From assembly GCF_009728735.1 (NCBI RefSeq), contig NZ_CP024636.1, positions 780,848 to 844,847 on the forward strand: a stretch of DNA of 64,000 nucleotides, written 5' to 3'. The position numbers were made by a program, and so were the translations under genes. This document shows positions 52,271-61,797 of the stretch, piece by piece (position 1 is the stretch's first letter; each line of letters begins with the position of its first letter). This stretch comes from Pantoea phytobeneficialis. GTDB lineage: Bacteria > Pseudomonadota > Gammaproteobacteria > Enterobacterales > Enterobacteriaceae. A model generated the notes under the pieces. It did not search any database. It worked only from the letters and a program-made list of their open reading frames with translations, and was not told the origin of the DNA.

Positions 52271-53243
52271 AATTATTGCGGTGACCATGGGCGATCCGGC
52301 GGGCATCAGCCCGGAGATCATCATTAAAGCGCTGGCGGAAGGCGAGCTGGCCGGTGTTCCGGCGGTGGTGGTGGGCTGTGCCGCAACGCTGCGTCGGGTG
52401 ATGGGATTGAACATTACGCCGCAGGCTGAGCTGCGCGTGCTGGACCAGGTAAAAGACGCGCATTTTGCGCCGGGTATCATCAACGTGATTGACGAGCCGC
52501 TGGCGAACCCGGAAGCGCTGCAACCCGGTGTGGTGCAGAAAGAAGCGGGCGATCTGGCATGGCGCTGCGTGAAACGTGCCACCGAACTGGCTCTGGCTGG
52601 GGAAGTGCAGGCGATTGCGACTGCGCCGCTGAACAAAGAAGCCCTGCATTCGGCGGGTCATATCTATCCCGGCCACACCGAACTGCTGGCGCAACTGACC
52701 AACACCAAAGATTACGCGATGGTACTGTACACCGATCATCTGAAGGTGATTCACGTCACGACGCATATCGCGCTGCGTAAATTCCTCGACACCCTCAATC
52801 GTCCGCGTATTGAGACGGTGATCGGCATGGCAGATACTTTCCTGCGCCGTGTCGGATTCGACAAACCGCGTATTGCGGTTGCCGGGGTTAACCCGCATGC
52901 CGGTGAGAATGGTTTGTTTGGTGATGAAGAGATCACTACCGTGGCACCGGCCATCAAAGCGATGAAGGAAAAAGGCATCGATGTTTATGGCCCGTGCCCA
53001 CCGGATACGGTGTTCCTGCAATGCCAGCAAGGCCAGTATGATATGGTGGTGGCGATGTACCACGATCAGGGGCATATCCCGCTGAAATTGCTTGGTTTTT
53101 ATGATGGCGTCAATATTACAGCCGGTTTGCCGTTTATCCGTACTTCTGCGGACCACGGCACCGCCTTTGATATCGCCTGGACAGGTAAGGCGAACTCTGC
53201 GAGCATGGCGATCTCCATCAAACTCGCGATGCAACTTGCATAG
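52263..53243 (+). CDS. pdxA2: PdxA2-type 4-phospho-sugar-acid dehydrogenase
   Basis: PdxA2 oxidises and decarboxylates 4-phospho-D-threonate or -erythronate with NAD+, giving dihydroxyacetone phosphate and CO2. The start is GTG 52263 (MNKIIAVTMGDPAGI), overlapping the kinase stop by 8 bases with AGGAG upstream, giving 326 residues. Metal ligands are visible as His in YPGHTELLA, His in MYHDQGHIPLK and His in SADHGTAFD. The catabolic assignment rests on the neighbouring DUF1537 kinase; vitamin B6 PdxA lies elsewhere in E. coli-like genomes (surA-pdxA-ksgA). Confidence 0.9.
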   Translation: MNKIIAVTMGDPAGISPEIIIKALAEGELAGVPAVVVGCAATLRRVMGLNITPQAELRVLDQVKDAHFAPGIINVIDEPLANPEALQPGVVQKEAGDLAWRCVKRATELALAGEVQAIATAPLNKEALHSAGHIYPGHTELLAQLTNTKDYAMVLYTDHLKVIHVTTHIALRKFLDTLNRPRIETVIGMADTFLRRVGFDKPRIAVAGVNPHAGENGLFGDEEITTVAPAIKAMKEKGIDVYGPCPPDTVFLQCQQGQYDMVVAMYHDQGHIPLKLLGFYDGVNITAGLPFIRTSADHGTAFDIAWTGKANSASMAISIKLAMQLA

Positions 53244-53249
53244 GGAAAT

Positions 53250-54011
53250 ATGAAGGGACAAAGTCGCCTCGACCAGATTATGGACTATCTGAAAAGCCAT
53301 AATCTGGTTACTGTTGAACAGCTGGTGAGCGCTATTTCTGCCTCACCGGCCACTATTCGCCGCGATCTGATCAAGCTGGATAAAGAAGGCGTGATTAGCC
53401 GTAGTCACGGCGGCGTTACCCTTAATCGCTTTATCCCCGCCCAGCCAACCACTCTGGAAAAGATGCAGCGTAACCTGGCGGAAAAACAGGCGATCGCTCA
53501 TTTTGCTGCCGGTTTTGTACAGTCCGGAGATGCGGTGGTACTGGATGCTGGCACCACCATGCTGGAGCTGGCGCGTCAACTGACCCATTTACCGCTGCGG
53601 GTGATCACTGCCGACCTGCACATCGCGCTGTTTTTGTCTGAATTCAAACAGATTGAAGTCACCATCATTGGCGGGCGGATCGATGATTCCAGCCAGTCAT
53701 GCATCGGTGAACATGGTCGCCGCCTGCTGCGTAGCATCAACCCGGATGTTGCCTTTGTCAGCTGTAACTCGTGGAGTATCGAACGCGGCATAACTACGCC
53801 AACCGAAGAGAAGGCCGGGCTGAAGATGGATTTGCTGGCGAATGCGCGTCGCCGGATTCTGCTGGCCGACAGCAGCAAATACGGTTCATGGTCACTGTTC
53901 TGTGCCGCACCCATTGAGAGTCTGACCGATATCGTGACCGATGCGCGCCTGGATGACGAAGTGTGTCGCAATCTGCGGGAACGTGGAATTGCGCTGCAAC
54001 TGACAGAATAA
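53250..54011 (+). CDS. DeoR/GlpR-family transcriptional regulator
   Basis: The 253-residue regulator has an N-terminal DeoR helix-turn-helix (residues 5-60, [18 protein letters not shown]) and a C-terminal sugar-phosphate sensor domain with [13 protein letters not shown], near residues 94-106. It starts 6 bases after the pdxA2 stop, so it is the third gene of the kinase operon. It is likely to repress both divergent transcripts by binding the palindrome at 50939 and to be released by a phosphorylated intermediate. It resembles YgbI of E. coli in type and context. Confidence 0.92.
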   Translation: MKGQSRLDQIMDYLKSHNLVTVEQLVSAISASPATIRRDLIKLDKEGVISRSHGGVTLNRFIPAQPTTLEKMQRNLAEKQAIAHFAAGFVQSGDAVVLDAGTTMLELARQLTHLPLRVITADLHIALFLSEFKQIEVTIIGGRIDDSSQSCIGEHGRRLLRSINPDVAFVSCNSWSIERGITTPTEEKAGLKMDLLANARRRILLADSSKYGSWSLFCAAPIESLTDIVTDARLDDEVCRNLRERGIALQLTE

Positions 54012-54034
54012 ATCGATATCCTCACCCTGTCGTG

Positions 54035-54076
54035 GCTCAAGAGTTCAGGCGCAAATGCGCCGACTCGCTCTTGAGC
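54035..54076 (+). terminator. Nested hairpin after the DeoR gene
   Basis: GCTCAAGAG (54035-54043) pairs perfectly with CTCTTGAGC (54068-54076). Inside, GGCGCA (54048-54053) pairs with TGCGCC (54056-54061). It lies 23 bases after the deoR stop without an immediate T-run. It is a likely transcript end of the kinase operon. Confidence 0.55.
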
Positions 54077-54169
54077 ACGATGATGCCATTCCACGTACTC
54101 TTTTCTGAATTCAGTTTGGCATGATGTTAATTCTACCGGCGATGAGTGGTTATTATTTCAGGAACCGGA

Positions 54170-54265
54170 TCAAAAATAGACTCTGCTGTATGCAAAGAAT
54201 ATTATCAATGCCAGTATTATCACTGCCGTGATAAAAACCAGAAGATCGGCAAATAATTTACGCAT
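54170..54265 (-). CDS. Small single-pass membrane protein (31 residues), previously unannotated type
   Basis: The minus strand reads ATG at 54265 to TGA at 54170. The product begins MRKLFADLLVF, continues with a hydrophobic helix of about 18 residues (ITAVIILALIIFFAY), and ends SRVYF. An AGAGG ribosome site starts one base after the stop of the upstream ferric-reductase-like gene, with a 10-base gap between the two reading frames. Basic residues at the N-terminus and one Arg near the C-terminus suit a single membrane span. I do not recognise it. The context suggests a small partner of the upstream flavoprotein. Confidence 0.65.
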   Translation of the reverse strand: MRKLFADLLVFITAVIILALIIFFAYSRVYF

Positions 54266-54275
54266 TTTCGCCTCT

Positions 54276-55592
54276 TTATACAAAGTGATAGCGTTCTGAG
54301 TGATATTTCGCTAACGGAACCTGTAAAGCTGCCAGCGTTTTTTCAATCTCATCCATCATTCTGTTTGGGCCACAGATAAAGTATTCATGTTGTTCATATG
54401 GCGCTGGAATATAACGTTGTATCAGTTCACTGCTAATGATACCCGTTTCTCCCGTCCAGTCTTTCGGGGGTTGTTCAAGAACATGTATGACCTGTAGATT
54501 AATTCTGTCTGACAAGGCTTCCAGTTCTTCTCTAAAAGTAATGCCATCCCAATTTTTATTACCATAGATTAGTATTATCGGACGTTTATCACCGAGATCG
54601 GCAAAAGTTCGGATGATACTCATCATCGGGGTAATACCAATCCCCCCGGCAATTAACACATGCATATCCGCCGGATTACCCACAGTGAATGCGCCATAGG
54701 GACCATCAATATAAACACGCTTACCCGCCGTCACATTTCTGATCTTTCGGGTGTAATCGCCAGCATCTTGTATGGTCATTTCAATCGTCTCTTTCGCCAT
54801 TTCCGCGCTGGATGAAAAAGAGAAGGGATGAGACGTCAATTTGAAAGGACTTCCCCAGACATTCAGCCAGCCAAATTGACCGGGGACAAATGGAAACCCT
54901 GCATGACCAACAGGTTGCATCACCAGCGTGGTACTGCCTCCTCGTTCATGGCGCGTTGCAATGACCTGGTAGGGTTTTCGCAACATCAGGAAAGGACGGA
55001 CGATGCGTGTATAAATCAGCAGGCAGCACCAGAGTATGGCTAATCCTGTCCACAAGGCACGTTTTAAGGGCGCATCTAAATAGAACCCCCAGGCAACCGT
55101 ATGAAGTAGCCCCGCGCCAATAACTAAAACTGCCAAAATAATATGAGTATAGTGCCAGACTTCGTAGCTAATTTTTAGTTTCACACGCCACATTGCCATC
55201 ACCATTAAGGCAATAAGAGAATAGGTAGATATTGCCGCAAAGCGTGCCCGCCACGGTGCTTCAATGAAATTAAGTAGTGCCAGTCTTTCTGGTCGCAAAA
55301 TAAAAAGGATGACAGGATGGGCAATAATCAGGACCAGGGCTATAAAAGACATTTGTTTATGGAAATGATAAATAGTATCTTCGCCCCACGGGCTTGTCAC
55401 CGCACGAAAGCGGGCGGTAAGACCAACCTGCAATCCTAAAATGGCCAGGCCAGCATAGCCTGCCGCAGCAGAGAATTCTGTCCAAAAATCCCTGGAGGGG
55501 GGGAGTGGACCTATCAGAAGAACAAATAACGGACCGGCAGTGAAAAATAGATAGAACAATACCCAGAGAGTATTTCGTGTGAAAATGTTCAT
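54276..55592 (-). CDS. Ferric reductase-like transmembrane flavoprotein
   Basis: The start at 55592 (MNIFTRNTLWVLFYLFF) gives 438 residues; a GTG two codons upstream is possible. The N-terminal half is a six-helix heme-binding domain with paired histidines in DTIYHFHKQM/IIAHPVI and EVWHYTHII/LLHTVAW. The C-terminal half is a ferredoxin-reductase module: FAD motif HPFSFSSS and NAD loop GGIGITPMMSI, ending in CGPNRMM and a terminal aromatic region (YHFV). It should move electrons from NAD(P)H across the membrane to ferric iron or oxygen. Base composition is AT-rich compared with its neighbours. Confidence 0.9.
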   Translation of the reverse strand: MNIFTRNTLWVLFYLFFTAGPLFVLLIGPLPPSRDFWTEFSAAAGYAGLAILGLQVGLTARFRAVTSPWGEDTIYHFHKQMSFIALVLIIAHPVILFILRPERLALLNFIEAPWRARFAAISTYSLIALMVMAMWRVKLKISYEVWHYTHIILAVLVIGAGLLHTVAWGFYLDAPLKRALWTGLAILWCCLLIYTRIVRPFLMLRKPYQVIATRHERGGSTTLVMQPVGHAGFPFVPGQFGWLNVWGSPFKLTSHPFSFSSSAEMAKETIEMTIQDAGDYTRKIRNVTAGKRVYIDGPYGAFTVGNPADMHVLIAGGIGITPMMSIIRTFADLGDKRPIILIYGNKNWDGITFREELEALSDRINLQVIHVLEQPPKDWTGETGIISSELIQRYIPAPYEQHEYFICGPNRMMDEIEKTLAALQVPLAKYHSERYHFV

Positions 55593-55820
55593 GTCCACAA
55601 CCCCGTGCAGAGTTATTACGGATTATAAATCATTTATTCTGCCATCAGCCTTATGTTGGTGAAATAATGGTCAATCTATTGTACATACGAAGCGTAGACG
55701 AACATTTCTGTTTATACCAAATAATAACTGATACCACACGGGCGTGTGTTTATTAATGGGTGGTATTAAAGTGCATCTGAATAATGAATTTATTGATAAA
55801 TTTTCGCGGCATCCAGGAGG

Positions 55821-55840
55821 TGGCGGGTTGTTGCCCGCCA
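55821..55840 (-). terminator. Hairpin after speD
   Basis: TGGCGGG (55821-55827) pairs perfectly with CCCGCCA (55834-55840). On the minus strand it lies 34 bases downstream of the speD stop. No T-run follows, so it is a moderate candidate for the speED transcript end. Confidence 0.45.
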
Positions 55841-55874
55841 TAAAGAATTGGCTGGATCACTTTCGTGAACCGTA

Positions 55875-56690
55875 TCAGAACGCTCCGGGTTTCAGGCCCA
55901 CAGACGGAATATTGCGGCCATAGTAGATCTCCCGCATCTCTTTCCACAGCAAGCCGGTAATGCGCTGGTGTTCTTCCGGGCTGAGATCTTCCGGTTTGGT
56001 GTTGAACAGGTAATGCTTCAGATCGAACTCTTTCAGCAACATTTTGGTGTGAAAGATATTTTCCTGATAAACGTTCACATCCAGCATGTCATACATCGAC
56101 TTCATATCATCCGACATAAAGTTCTGAATCGAGTTGATCGCATGGTCGATAAAGTGCTTCACGCCATTCACATCACGGGTAAAACCGCGCACGCGATAGT
56201 CAATGGTGACGATGTCAGATTCCAACTGGTGAATCAGGTAATTCAACGCTTTCAACGGTGAAATCACGCCGCAGGTCGAGACTTCAATATCGGCGCGGAA
56301 GGTGCATAATCCGCCTTCCGGATGGCTTTCCGGATAGGTATGCACGCAAATATGGCTTTTATCGAGGTGCGCGACGACGGAGTTGGGCAGCGGGCCGGGA
56401 TGTTCTGAGTTATCGATGTCTTTCGGATCGATCGGCTCCTCGCTGACCAGAATGGTCACGCTTGCTCCCTGTGGTTCATAGTCCTGGCGTGCGATGTTGA
56501 GCACGTTGGCACCGATGATCGAGCAGGTCTCCGTCAGAATTTCCGTCAGACGGTTGGCGTTGTATTGCTCATCAATATAGGCGATGTAACCATCACGCTC
56601 GGCTTCAGTATTTGCATAGCAAATATCGTAAATACAAAAACTCAGGCTCTTTGTCAGGTTATTGAAGCCATGTAGTTTTAGCTTTTGCAA
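55875..56690 (-). CDS. speD: S-adenosylmethionine decarboxylase proenzyme SpeD
   Basis: SpeD makes decarboxylated AdoMet, the aminopropyl donor for spermidine. It is a pyruvoyl enzyme: self-cleavage at Lys111-Ser112 in [14 protein letters not shown] makes the pyruvoyl group from the serine. The body matches E. coli SpeD, and the 271 residues include a short extra C-terminal tail (GLKPGAF) beyond the E. coli end. It is downstream of speE by 28 bases in the same operon. Confidence 0.97.
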   Translation of the reverse strand: MQKLKLHGFNNLTKSLSFCIYDICYANTEAERDGYIAYIDEQYNANRLTEILTETCSIIGANVLNIARQDYEPQGASVTILVSEEPIDPKDIDNSEHPGPLPNSVVAHLDKSHICVHTYPESHPEGGLCTFRADIEVSTCGVISPLKALNYLIHQLESDIVTIDYRVRGFTRDVNGVKHFIDHAINSIQNFMSDDMKSMYDMLDVNVYQENIFHTKMLLKEFDLKHYLFNTKPEDLSPEEHQRITGLLWKEMREIYYGRNIPSVGLKPGAF

Positions 56691-56718
56691 TTTCGTTCAC
56701 CCCCTTATAAATATCCGG

Positions 56719-57582
56719 TCAGCGCACGTCTGACAGGGCATTCAGCAGATATTGCGGCAGGGCAAAGCTGCCAGTGTGGATTGCCGGATTGTAGTAACGG
56801 CAGTGCAGGCCAGCGGCCGCAAAACGCGACTGCAAGGTGGCGCTATCAAGTTGACGTAGCGCCGGATTGTCGCTAGCCCAGGCAAAGGTCATGATGCCAC
56901 CGTAATAGGTCGGAATCGCTGCCTGGTAAAAGCTGACATCGGAAAAGTAGTGGCTGAGTTTGCGATGGCTGTTAATCGCCTCGTCTTGCTGTAAAAAGCA
57001 GACGCCGTTCTGTGCGACAAAAATACCGCCCAGGTTGAGGGCGTTTTTGCAGCCGGCATAAAATTCTGAGGTGAACAGGCTCTCTCCCGGACCGATCGGG
57101 TCGGTGCAGTCAGAGATGATCACATCGAATTTCTCCGGCGTCTGGTTGACGAAATTGACGCCATCATCAATCACCAGCTGCAAACGCGCATCGTCATAGG
57201 CACCCGCGCTGTGGTTGGGCAGATACTGTTTGCAGAAGTTCACCACCCCGGCATCGATCTCCACCATGGTGATCTGTTCAATGCTGGCATGGCGTGATAC
57301 TTCGCGCAGCATGGCACCGTCGCCACCGCCGATAATCAGCACACGCTTTGCCGCCCCGTGCGCCAGAATCGGCACATGGGTCATCATTTCATGATAGATA
57401 AATTCATCGCGCTCGGTGGTTTGTACCACGCCGTCCAGCGCCATAACGCGACCGAAAGCCGCATTTTCAAAGATGACTAAATCCTGGTGCGCAGTTTTCT
57501 CGCGGTAAAGTTCCTTATCCACCGTGAAATACTGTCCGAAACCGGCATGAAGGGTTTCATACCACATTTCATTTTGGGCCAT
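56719..57582 (-). CDS. speE: Spermidine synthase SpeE
   Basis: SpeE transfers the aminopropyl group of decarboxylated AdoMet to putrescine, forming spermidine. The start at 57582 ([15 protein letters not shown]) gives 287 residues, near the E. coli 288. Visible motifs are the nucleotide loop [14 protein letters not shown] near residues 79-92, MVEIDAGVV, and the catalytic [15 protein letters not shown]. It forms the speE-speD operon. Confidence 0.97.
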   Translation of the reverse strand: MAQNEMWYETLHAGFGQYFTVDKELYREKTAHQDLVIFENAAFGRVMALDGVVQTTERDEFIYHEMMTHVPILAHGAAKRVLIIGGGDGAMLREVSRHASIEQITMVEIDAGVVNFCKQYLPNHSAGAYDDARLQLVIDDGVNFVNQTPEKFDVIISDCTDPIGPGESLFTSEFYAGCKNALNLGGIFVAQNGVCFLQQDEAINSHRKLSHYFSDVSFYQAAIPTYYGGIMTFAWASDNPALRQLDSATLQSRFAAAGLHCRYYNPAIHTGSFALPQYLLNALSDVR

Positions 57583-57691
57583 GATTGAGGCTCTCCTGTG
57601 ATGACATCGCCATGAAAATGGGCGGCAAATCATAGCGAATTATGACCGTGGTTGCACGGTCAAATGTTCAGCAGCAGAGCGGGGCGGCGGG

Positions 57692-58039
57692 TTATTTCAC
57701 GTAGGCGAGCAGGCTTAACGAGTCGCGTGCCAGTGACTTACATTTTTTGTCATTGGTGATGGCGATGCCGCTCAAATCTTTGTAGCTGTCTTCGCCGAGC
57801 GCTTTCATGTTGAAGGTACTGTAGTTGCTCAGATCCCAGCGGTTTTGCTGGGCGAAGAACACCAGTGCTTTGCGAATCTGCGCATCGGGTAAGTCCTGAT
57901 AGCCGCAATCATTCTTCAGATAAACAAATACTGCGGTGAGATCAGCCAGATCTTCCGCTTCGGATTCGCTCAGGGCAAAGCTGGTGGAGGAGAAGCCAAG
58001 GAGTCCCGCCAGCAGCAGGATCTTGATGCTTTTCGTCAT
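57692..58039 (-). CDS. yacC: Exported YacC family protein
   Basis: YacC is a small periplasmic protein of unknown function, conserved beside cueO and speE. The start at 58039 (MTKSIKILLLAGLLG) gives 115 residues, as in E. coli; an ATG two codons upstream is possible. A Sec signal peptide of about 22 residues is followed by ALSESEAEDLADLTAVFVYLKNDCGYQ (given as a range, near 22-48) and the C-terminal KCKSLARDSLSLLAYVK. Two cysteines may pair in the periplasm. It is divergent from cueO. Confidence 0.93.
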   Translation of the reverse strand: MTKSIKILLLAGLLGFSSTSFALSESEAEDLADLTAVFVYLKNDCGYQDLPDAQIRKALVFFAQQNRWDLSNYSTFNMKALGEDSYKDLSGIAITNDKKCKSLARDSLSLLAYVK

Positions 58040-58154
58040 AATCATTCTCAACAAGGGACAATAAACTGACGTTAGCACAGATACTGGCAGGATTCCGATA
58101 AATTTGCCGTCGTGCCGCACTTCGCAATTTTTTCGCTGCATTATACAGCAGGGC

Positions 58155-58185
58155 TTGACCCTCCCGCAGGGGCAAGGTTTACGCT
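58155..58185 (+). promoter_or_regulatory. CueR-type promoter of cueO
   Basis: The -35 TTGACC (58155-58160) and -10 TACGCT (58180-58185) are 19 bases apart, the over-long spacing of MerR-family promoters. The spacer carries an imperfect dyad at 58158-58178: ACC at the left and GGT at the right, with CC/GG pairs inside. It matches the CueR operator class that switches on cueO and copA with Cu(I). The cueO ATG follows 30 bases after the -10. Confidence 0.85.
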
Positions 58186-58214
58186 GAGGCCTTATGCACA
58201 ATAAGGATATGAAT

Positions 58215-59828
58215 ATGCAACGTCGTCATTTTCTGAAGCTGACTGCTGCTCTCAGCGCGGCAGGTGCCCTGCCCCTGTGGAGCCGCTCATTGATGGCCGC
58301 CACGCGCCCTTTATTGCCGATCCCCGCGCTGCTGGAAGCGGATGCGCACGGCACCTATAACCTTATCGCTCAGGCAGGCACCAGCCAGTGGAACGGCAAA
58401 GCGGTGCCGACCTGGGGTTACAACAGTAGCCTGCTCGGCCCCGCCATTGCCTTGCAGCGCGGTAAACCGGTGAACGTCAATATCCATAACCGTCTGCCGG
58501 AAGCGACGACCGTCCACTGGCACGGGCTGGAAGTACCCGGTGCGGTGGATGGGGGGCCTCAGGCGGTCATCGCGCCCGGAGCAACCCGGCAGGTGAGTTT
58601 TACTCCGGATCAACCCGCAGCGACCTGCTGGTTTCATCCCCATCAGCATGGCAAAACCGGCCATCAGGTCGCTCAGGGGCTGGCTGGACTGGTGCTGCTT
58701 CAGGATGACGCATCCGGCAAATTGCGCCTGCCCATCCAGTGGGGCGTTGACGATGTCCCCCTGATTTTCCAGGACAAGCAGCTAACGAAAGATGGCAGCC
58801 GCATCGAATATCAACTGGATATTATGCGCGCGGCAGTGGGTTGGTTCGGCGATATGATGCTGACCAACGGCGCGCAATATCCACAACATGCGGTGCCTCG
58901 CGGCTGGTTGCGCCTGCGTCTGCTGAATGGATGTAACGCCCGTTCACTGCATATCGCCACCAGCGATAAACGTCCGTTATATGTGATTGGCAGCGACGGT
59001 GGTTTGCTGGCGGAACCGGTGAAGGTGGAGAGTCTGCCGCTACTGCCAGGCGAACGTTTTGAAGTGATGGTCGATACTTCCGACGGCAACGCCTTTGATA
59101 TGGTGACGCTGCCGGTGACACAGATGGGTATGATGCTGGCCCCGTTCGATCAGCCGCTGCCGTTGGTGAACATCCTGCCGCTGCGTGTCATGGCGAGCGG
59201 CGCGTTGCCAGATAAGCTGGTGGATCTGCCGCCAGTACCCGCGACTGAGGGGCTGCAAACCCGTTGGTTGCAACTGATGATGGACCCGCAACTCGACAGC
59301 CAGGGGATGCAGGCGTTGATGGATCGCTACGGGGCAAAAGCGATGGGTAATCATCACGGCATGGCCATGCCAGCCGACAAAAAGCCGATGGACATGAAGA
59401 TGGACATGGGCGGCATGCAGATGGATCACGGCAACATGGCGATGGATCACAGCGGCCATGCTAAGGCTGCGCCGGGTTACGATTTTCATAATGGGAACAA
59501 AATCAATGGCGTTGCCTTTGATATGGCGAAGCCGATGTTCGGTGCGAAACTTGGCAGCATGGAGAAATGGACCATCTCCGGCGAAGGCGACAGCATGCTG
59601 CACCCGTTCCATATCCACGGCACCCAGTTCCGTATTCTGTCAGAAAATGGCAAGCCGCCGGCTCCACACCGCCAGGGCTGGAAAGATATGGTCAGCGTCG
59701 ATGGCTGGCGCAGTGAGGTGTTGGTGCGCTTCAACTATGTTGCCAGCGCTGAACATGCCTACATGGCGCACTGTCACCTGCTGGAACATGAAGACACCGG
59801 CATGATGCTGGGCTTTACCGTGACTTAA
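58215..59828 (+). CDS. cueO: Multicopper oxidase CueO
   Basis: CueO oxidises Cu(I) to Cu(II) in the periplasm and protects against copper. ATG 58215 ([17 protein letters not shown]) is chosen because AAGGAT lies at the right distance; earlier in-frame ATGs at 58194 and 58209 are less likely. The twin-arginine signal RRHFLK directs folded export. Copper ligands are in [20 protein letters not shown] and [15 protein letters not shown] Met- and His-rich insert lies near residues 375-415. The 537 residues exceed the 516 of E. coli, mainly in that insert. Confidence 0.97.
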   Translation: MQRRHFLKLTAALSAAGALPLWSRSLMAATRPLLPIPALLEADAHGTYNLIAQAGTSQWNGKAVPTWGYNSSLLGPAIALQRGKPVNVNIHNRLPEATTVHWHGLEVPGAVDGGPQAVIAPGATRQVSFTPDQPAATCWFHPHQHGKTGHQVAQGLAGLVLLQDDASGKLRLPIQWGVDDVPLIFQDKQLTKDGSRIEYQLDIMRAAVGWFGDMMLTNGAQYPQHAVPRGWLRLRLLNGCNARSLHIATSDKRPLYVIGSDGGLLAEPVKVESLPLLPGERFEVMVDTSDGNAFDMVTLPVTQMGMMLAPFDQPLPLVNILPLRVMASGALPDKLVDLPPVPATEGLQTRWLQLMMDPQLDSQGMQALMDRYGAKAMGNHHGMAMPADKKPMDMKMDMGGMQMDHGNMAMDHSGHAKAAPGYDFHNGNKINGVAFDMAKPMFGAKLGSMEKWTISGEGDSMLHPFHIHGTQFRILSENGKPPAPHRQGWKDMVSVDGWRSEVLVRFNYVASAEHAYMAHCHLLEHEDTGMMLGFTVT

Positions 59829-61105
59829 CTGGCTAACGCCTGCCGGATATCTTCAATTAAATCATCGGCATGTTCGATGCCGATGGATAATCGCACGGTG
59901 GCGTCAGTGATACCAATACGCTGACGTACTTCGGCGGCGACACCGGAATGGGTGGTGCTGGCCGGATGGCTGGCGAGTGATTCGGTGCCGCCGAGGCTCA
60001 CCGCCAGTTTGAACAACTTCAGGGCGTTGAGGAAACGGAAAGCGGCAGGCTGACCGCCGCGAATATCAAAAGAGAAGGTGGAACCTGCGCCAAAGCACTG
60101 ACGACGATAGGTTTCCCCGGCGCTGCTGTTTTTATCGAGGAAGGGGAGCCAGTACAACTTCTCCACCTGCGGTTGATCGCGCAGAAACGCCGCCACTAAC
60201 GCTGCGTTGTGCGCGGCTTTCTCCATCCGCAACGACAATGTTTCCAGCGAACGGCCAATCATCCAACTGGAGTGAGGGTCAAGCTGGGTACCAATGGCGC
60301 TGCGCAGCGACCGTACCTGATCAATCAACGCTTTTCTACCCAGTACCGCACCGGCAATCAGGTCAGAGTGGCCGCCGACATATTTGGTCAGGGAATAGAG
60401 CGACAGGTCAGCACCCTGTTCCAGCGGGCGCTGAAAAATCGGGCCGAGCAGGGTGTTATCACAGGCAATAATCGGGCGGGAACCCTGGTGCTGAGCAATC
60501 ACCTCGGCGACTTCCACCATCAATTCAATATCCACCAGACTGTTGGTGGGGTTGGCGGGGGTTTCAATCAAAATCAACGCCACGCGTCCACGTTGCCAGG
60601 CCAGTTTAGCGGCTTCGTGGACTTTCTCTTCATCGGTGCCATCGCTGAAACCAACGGCTTTAATTTCGAGATTATGTAGCGTCTTGCTGAGCAGGGTTTC
60701 GGTGCCGCCGTACAGCGGCTGTGAATGCAAAATCACCTCACCTGGCCGGGCAAAGGTTAGCAAGGTGGTGGCAATCGCCGCCATGCCGGAAGAGAACAGG
60801 GCGGCGCGTTCTGCCCCTTCGTAAATTGCCAGCCGATCTTCAACAATTTCGCTATTGGGATGATTAAAGCGTGAATAGACCAGTCCGCCGCTTTGGCCCT
60901 CGGGCGGTTCCCGGCGACCGGCGACGAAATCAAAAAAATCCTTCCCTTCTTCGGCGCTGTTAAACACAAAGGTGGAGGTGAGGAATACCGGTGGCTTAAC
61001 TGCCCCTTCCGACAGGCGTGGATCGTAACCGTAATTCAGCATTTGTGTTTCGGGATGGAGCGAAGAGGTATCAGGCGGCGATTTTTTGCTGGATGAAGAG
61101 GTCAT
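59825..61105 (-). CDS. PLP-dependent trans-sulfuration enzyme (cystathionine gamma-synthase/methionine gamma-lyase family)
   Basis: The 426-residue fold-type I PLP enzyme has the cofactor lysine at Lys241 in [29 protein letters not shown] (near 77-93) and [14 protein letters not shown] provide the active-site tyrosine, arginine and phosphate loop. [13 protein letters not shown] and the C-terminal [17 protein letters not shown] are conserved in the family. It could act in methionine/cysteine interconversion or thiol release; the exact reaction is not decided by sequence. It overlaps the cueO stop by 4 bases in convergent orientation and stands where E. coli has gcd. Confidence 0.9.
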   Translation of the reverse strand: MTSSSSKKSPPDTSSLHPETQMLNYGYDPRLSEGAVKPPVFLTSTFVFNSAEEGKDFFDFVAGRREPPEGQSGGLVYSRFNHPNSEIVEDRLAIYEGAERAALFSSGMAAIATTLLTFARPGEVILHSQPLYGGTETLLSKTLHNLEIKAVGFSDGTDEEKVHEAAKLAWQRGRVALILIETPANPTNSLVDIELMVEVAEVIAQHQGSRPIIACDNTLLGPIFQRPLEQGADLSLYSLTKYVGGHSDLIAGAVLGRKALIDQVRSLRSAIGTQLDPHSSWMIGRSLETLSLRMEKAAHNAALVAAFLRDQPQVEKLYWLPFLDKNSSAGETYRRQCFGAGSTFSFDIRGGQPAAFRFLNALKLFKLAVSLGGTESLASHPASTTHSGVAAEVRQRIGITDATVRLSIGIEHADDLIEDIRQALAS

Positions 61106-61260
61106 AACGTCTCCGGTTGGCTGGGTGCTTTTTATACAGTTAACGTCAGAGCAATATTTTTCGCCACGGTAACGTTTGCGTTGTGTGCGCGGCGTCAGCG
61201 CTTAATTGGACTATGATAGACTGCGTGGCTTTCTTAAGACACCTAACCGGGCTGAATGCA

Positions 61261-61797
61261 ATGAAACACACCGTCGACGTGATGATCTCTGAGCAGGAGA
61301 TCGCAACCCGTATTGCCGAGCTGGGCAAACAGATTAGCGACCATTACCGTAACAGCGGCCGTGAAATGGTGCTGGTCGGGCTGTTACGCGGTTCCTTTAT
61401 GTTTATGGCCGATCTGTGCCGCACCATTGAGGTGCCGCACGAAGTCGACTTTATGACCGCCTCCAGCTACGGCAGCGGCATGTCCAGTACCCGTGATGTG
61501 AAGATCCTGAAAGATCTCGATGAAGATATTCGCGGTAAAGACGTGCTGATCGTCGAAGACATCATCGATTCCGGCAACACCCTGAGCAAAGTGCGCGAGA
61601 TCCTGCGTCTGCGTGAGCCGCACTCGCTGGCGATTTGTACCCTGCTGGACAAGCCGGAACGTCGTGAAGTGGATGTCACCGTTGAATATGTTGGCTTCGC
61701 CATCCCGGACGAATTTGTGGTGGGTTTTGGTATCGACTACGCCCAGCGCTATCGTCATCTGCCGTACATCGGCAAAGTGGTGCTGCTCGACGAGTAA
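61261..61797 (+). CDS. hpt: Hypoxanthine phosphoribosyltransferase Hpt
   Basis: Hpt salvages hypoxanthine (and guanine weakly) with PRPP to IMP. The start at ATG 61261 ([15 protein letters not shown]) gives 178 residues, equal to E. coli; longer in-frame extensions run into the promoter. The PRPP loop is [14 protein letters not shown] near residues 98-111, and [12 protein letters not shown] and the C-terminal [13 protein letters not shown] fit. It is divergent from the PLP enzyme across 155 bases. In E. coli the can gene follows on the other strand; here it does not. Confidence 0.97.
   Translation: MKHTVDVMISEQEIATRIAELGKQISDHYRNSGREMVLVGLLRGSFMFMADLCRTIEVPHEVDFMTASSYGSGMSSTRDVKILKDLDEDIRGKDVLIVEDIIDSGNTLSKVREILRLREPHSLAICTLLDKPERREVDVTVEYVGFAIPDEFVVGFGIDYAQRYRHLPYIGKVVLLDE

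Noticed and set aside
52245..53300. 351-codon open frame antisense to pdxA2
   Set aside because: Shadow frame: pdxA2 has complete metal motifs and is coupled to its neighbours.
55735..55748. CACACGGGCGTGTG palindrome as an operator of the ferric-reductase gene
   Set aside because: It lies about 140 bases upstream of the start and nearer to speD; no promoter or second site supports a role.
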